56,156 bases of DNA from Bacteroidia bacterium. GTDB taxonomy: Bacteria; Bacteroidota; Bacteroidia; Bacteroidales; Bacteroidaceae. Shown here one piece after another: positions 55,014-56,156 of this stretch; positions within the stretch are counted from its first letter, which is position 1; each line of letters begins with the position of its first letter. Below the pieces are notes generated by a model. The model ran no database searches and was not told where the DNA came from. It saw nothing but the letters and a program-made list of their open reading frames with translations. The stretch lies in contig RZZX01000007.1 in assembly GCA_009929715.1 (NCBI GenBank), positions 1 to 56,156 on the forward strand. Reading direction: 5' to 3'. The translations under genes were made by a program, and so were the position numbers.

Positions 55014-55091
55014 ACAGCCTTTCTTGAAGCAACAAGGAGCTAAAAAGAGAGGCTGGAGAGCACTCGTTGGAATTTAAGATTAAGAATTAAG

Positions 55092-55136
55092 AACGGAGGG
55101 ACTGCTGTGGCTGTTAGCCATCAGTCCCTCCGTTTT
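55092..55136 (+). terminator. terminator after hisS
   Basis: 13-bp stem AACGGAGGGACTG (55092-55104) / CAGTCCCTCCGTT (55122-55134) ending in TTTT, with a 17-base loop that can itself fold (GGCT/AGCC). Confidence 0.8.
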
Positions 55137-55264
55137 CTGTCATTCTATTTATTAGTTCTGATTGAAAGTTGGACTTCTTCCAGGTCTGTTTTTTTGTTTT
55201 TTACCACCATTTTCCACCTTAATCAATGAATTAGGTCTGTTGCAGATAGTCGTTTTCATAAGCC

Positions 55265-55396
55265 AAACGAAGAGTTTGCCTAAGGAAACAAACTGTTTGC
55301 CAAGGAATACGAAGAGTTTACCATAAGGAAAACAAAGTGTTTGGCATAGGGAAAACAAAGTGTTTGGCATAGGGAAACAAAGTGTTTTTGCTTTGG
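55265..55396. repeat. six tandem 20-23-bp units
   Basis: Units at 55265-55285, 55286-55305, 55306-55328, 55329-55351, 55352-55374 and 55375-55396. Units four and five are identical (AAAACAAAGTGTTTGGCATAGGG). Older-looking copies on the left read AAACGAAGAGTTTGCC and AAACAAACTGTTTGCC. On the minus strand an open frame (55370-55152) turns them into heptads such as GKLFVFL and GKQFVSL, but there is no promoter, and the frame is more likely a by-product of the period. Lies in the 470-bp gap between hisS and the acyltransferase. Confidence 0.8.
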
Positions 55397-55483
55397 TGAT
55401 TCTAAACTTGACTGATTAAATCCTTGTGGAATCAAGGATGCCTGACAATTAGAATGTCAGCCTAAATTCGAAACTTGAGTTAT

Positions 55484-56156
55484 TTATCCTACGATGTATT
55501 TGCTTCCAGGTAGATAAGAGAGAAGTCTCGACAATAGGCAGCAGCCAGTGAAGGTCATTGTCCCGACAAAAAGAATGATTATAGGGGTGGAGAAGCATCC
55601 TTCGATTAGTTTGTAGCTGAAGCCTAAGATGAAGATATGCATCAGGTAGATGCCGTAACTTAACTCCGATATTTTTCTGATAACCCGGTATAACCAACCT
55701 TTCTCAAAGGTCATCTTTTTGATGATAACGAACAAACCGAAGGTCATAAATACCACGTTGAACGAACAGAAACGCCAACTAAGTTCGAGTTCTTGTAATT
55801 CCGTAGCCGTGAACGTGCGGTGGTAATAGACGATGGCGGTAAATAGGTAGCCCACTAGAAATAAACTTCCTCCAATAAGTAAACTTTTCTTTAAAGACCA
55901 ATCGATGTATGTGCGTATGTAATGAGCTAAGACTAAGTAACCGATAAATCCAGAGACATACCAGAAAGTGTGAAATTCATTCCAATAACATTCGCCATAG
56001 ACATCGCCTACGGTGAGTTTGCCATAATGCCAAAATGTGGTGATAAACCAAACCAAAAGGAACCGTTGTTCTCCTTGTTTAGAGACACTCTTTAGCCAAG
56101 GCGATAGCACAGGCATGATGAGATAAAGTCCCAGAAGCATGTAGACAAACCAGAGA
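55484..56156 (-). CDS. acyltransferase 3 family membrane protein, C-terminal part (runs off right edge)
   Basis: The frame is open to the window edge: codons before the first in-window ATG read LWFVY, so LWFVYMLLGLYLIMPVLSPW matches the usual acyltransferase-3 sequence (HLWFLYMLIGLYL) and the true start lies outside. About 224 residues are present, with six or seven hydrophobic segments (SGFIGYLVLAHYI, LLIGGSLFLVGYLFTAIVYY, YGIYLMHIFILGFSYKLIEG, PIIILFVGTMTFTGCCLLSR). The family O-acylates surface sugars or peptidoglycan. Substrate unknown. Confidence 0.85.
   Translation of the reverse strand, partial: LWFVYMLLGLYLIMPVLSPWLKSVSKQGEQRFLLVWFITTFWHYGKLTVGDVYGECYWNEFHTFWYVSGFIGYLVLAHYIRTYIDWSLKKSLLIGGSLFLVGYLFTAIVYYHRTFTATELQELELSWRFCSFNVVFMTFGLFVIIKKMTFEKGWLYRVIRKISELSYGIYLMHIFILGFSYKLIEGCFSTPIIILFVGTMTFTGCCLLSRLLSYLPGSKYIVG

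Noticed and set aside
55152..55370. 72-codon minus-strand frame with LGKLFV-like heptads
   Set aside because: It arises from the tandem DNA repeat; unit lengths of 20-23 break the heptad phase, and no promoter or signal peptide is present. Kept as a DNA repeat instead.

Overview
This window looks like chromosome of a fermentative, strictly anaerobic member of the Bacteroidales, most likely Bacteroides in the broad sense. The support is consistent: many genes are preceded by the Bacteroidetes -7 element TAnnTTTG (usually TATCTTTG, TAACTTTG or TATTTTTG); there is a SusA-like GH13 enzyme, a sodium-pumping methylmalonyl-CoA decarboxylase operon with its epimerase, a group-B type [FeFe]-hydrogenase with all three maturases, and Bacteroidales-restricted families (DUF4286, DUF5020, DUF2520/KdsC/Maf cluster, Hc1-like histone). 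I cannot fix the species from sequence alone.

Layout. 1-5284 (minus): hydrogenase operon hydA-hydE-hydG-hydF followed by the start of a secreted protein that runs off the left edge. 5515-7530: a 53-residue membrane peptide on the opposite strand, then two different L,D-transpeptidases. 7793-9758: groES-groEL. 10014-16159 (plus): threonine aldolase, an outer-membrane beta-barrel protein overlapping an EptA-like phosphoethanolamine transferase, an unknown 179-residue protein and a secreted C1B cysteine peptidase. 16268-19260 (minus): bifunctional PBP1A and ribosomal protein L31 type B. 19617-20621: class II aldolase. 20947-27720 (minus): SusA-like amylase, then the propionate/sodium-pump operon mce-mmdA-(lamin-tail OadG)-mmdC-mmdB. 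27904-30023: FemAB-like acyltransferase and an orphan DUF4373-like gene next to a 22-bp tandem repeat. 30478-37761 (plus): nitroreductase, membrane protein, DUF2520, KdsC, Maf, PheS, MFS exporter, endonuclease III, phosphoglycerate kinase. 37905-43817: TPR protein, PAS protein, tRNA-Ala, DUF4286, RuvC, lipoprotein pullulanase. 44312-49723: tRNA-Trp, ArsC-like protein, uracil-DNA glycosylase-like protein, DUF5020 channel plus nucleobase permease, large KamA-family radical SAM protein. 49862-56156: unknown protein, Hc1-like histone, a radical SAM/DUF4130 pair of uncharacterised DNA-metabolism type, HisS, a second tandem-repeat locus, and a truncated acyltransferase.

How the parts fit: the two GH13 enzymes release malto-oligosaccharide sugars, glycolysis is represented by FbaA and Pgk, and reducing equivalents leave as H2 (HydA) or through the succinate-propionate route whose last step (Mce, Mmd) pumps sodium. 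Cell-envelope genes (two L,D-transpeptidases, PBP1A, EptA-like, Omp85-like, KdsC) are the second theme.

Most of the window is ordinary core genome; there is no IS element, CRISPR array or recognisable defence island. The best candidates for little-described biology are the radical SAM/DUF4130 pair (51344-53492), the lamin-tail/OadG fusion (24708-25622), the paired TTTGCAAA sites over the hydrogenase promoter (5311-5338), an L,D-transpeptidase with SHMC in place of SHGC, two unrelated-looking ~22-bp tandem-repeat loci (30110-30175, 55265-55396), and strong inverted repeats before the amylase and MFS genes. All positions were read by eye; no database search was possible.
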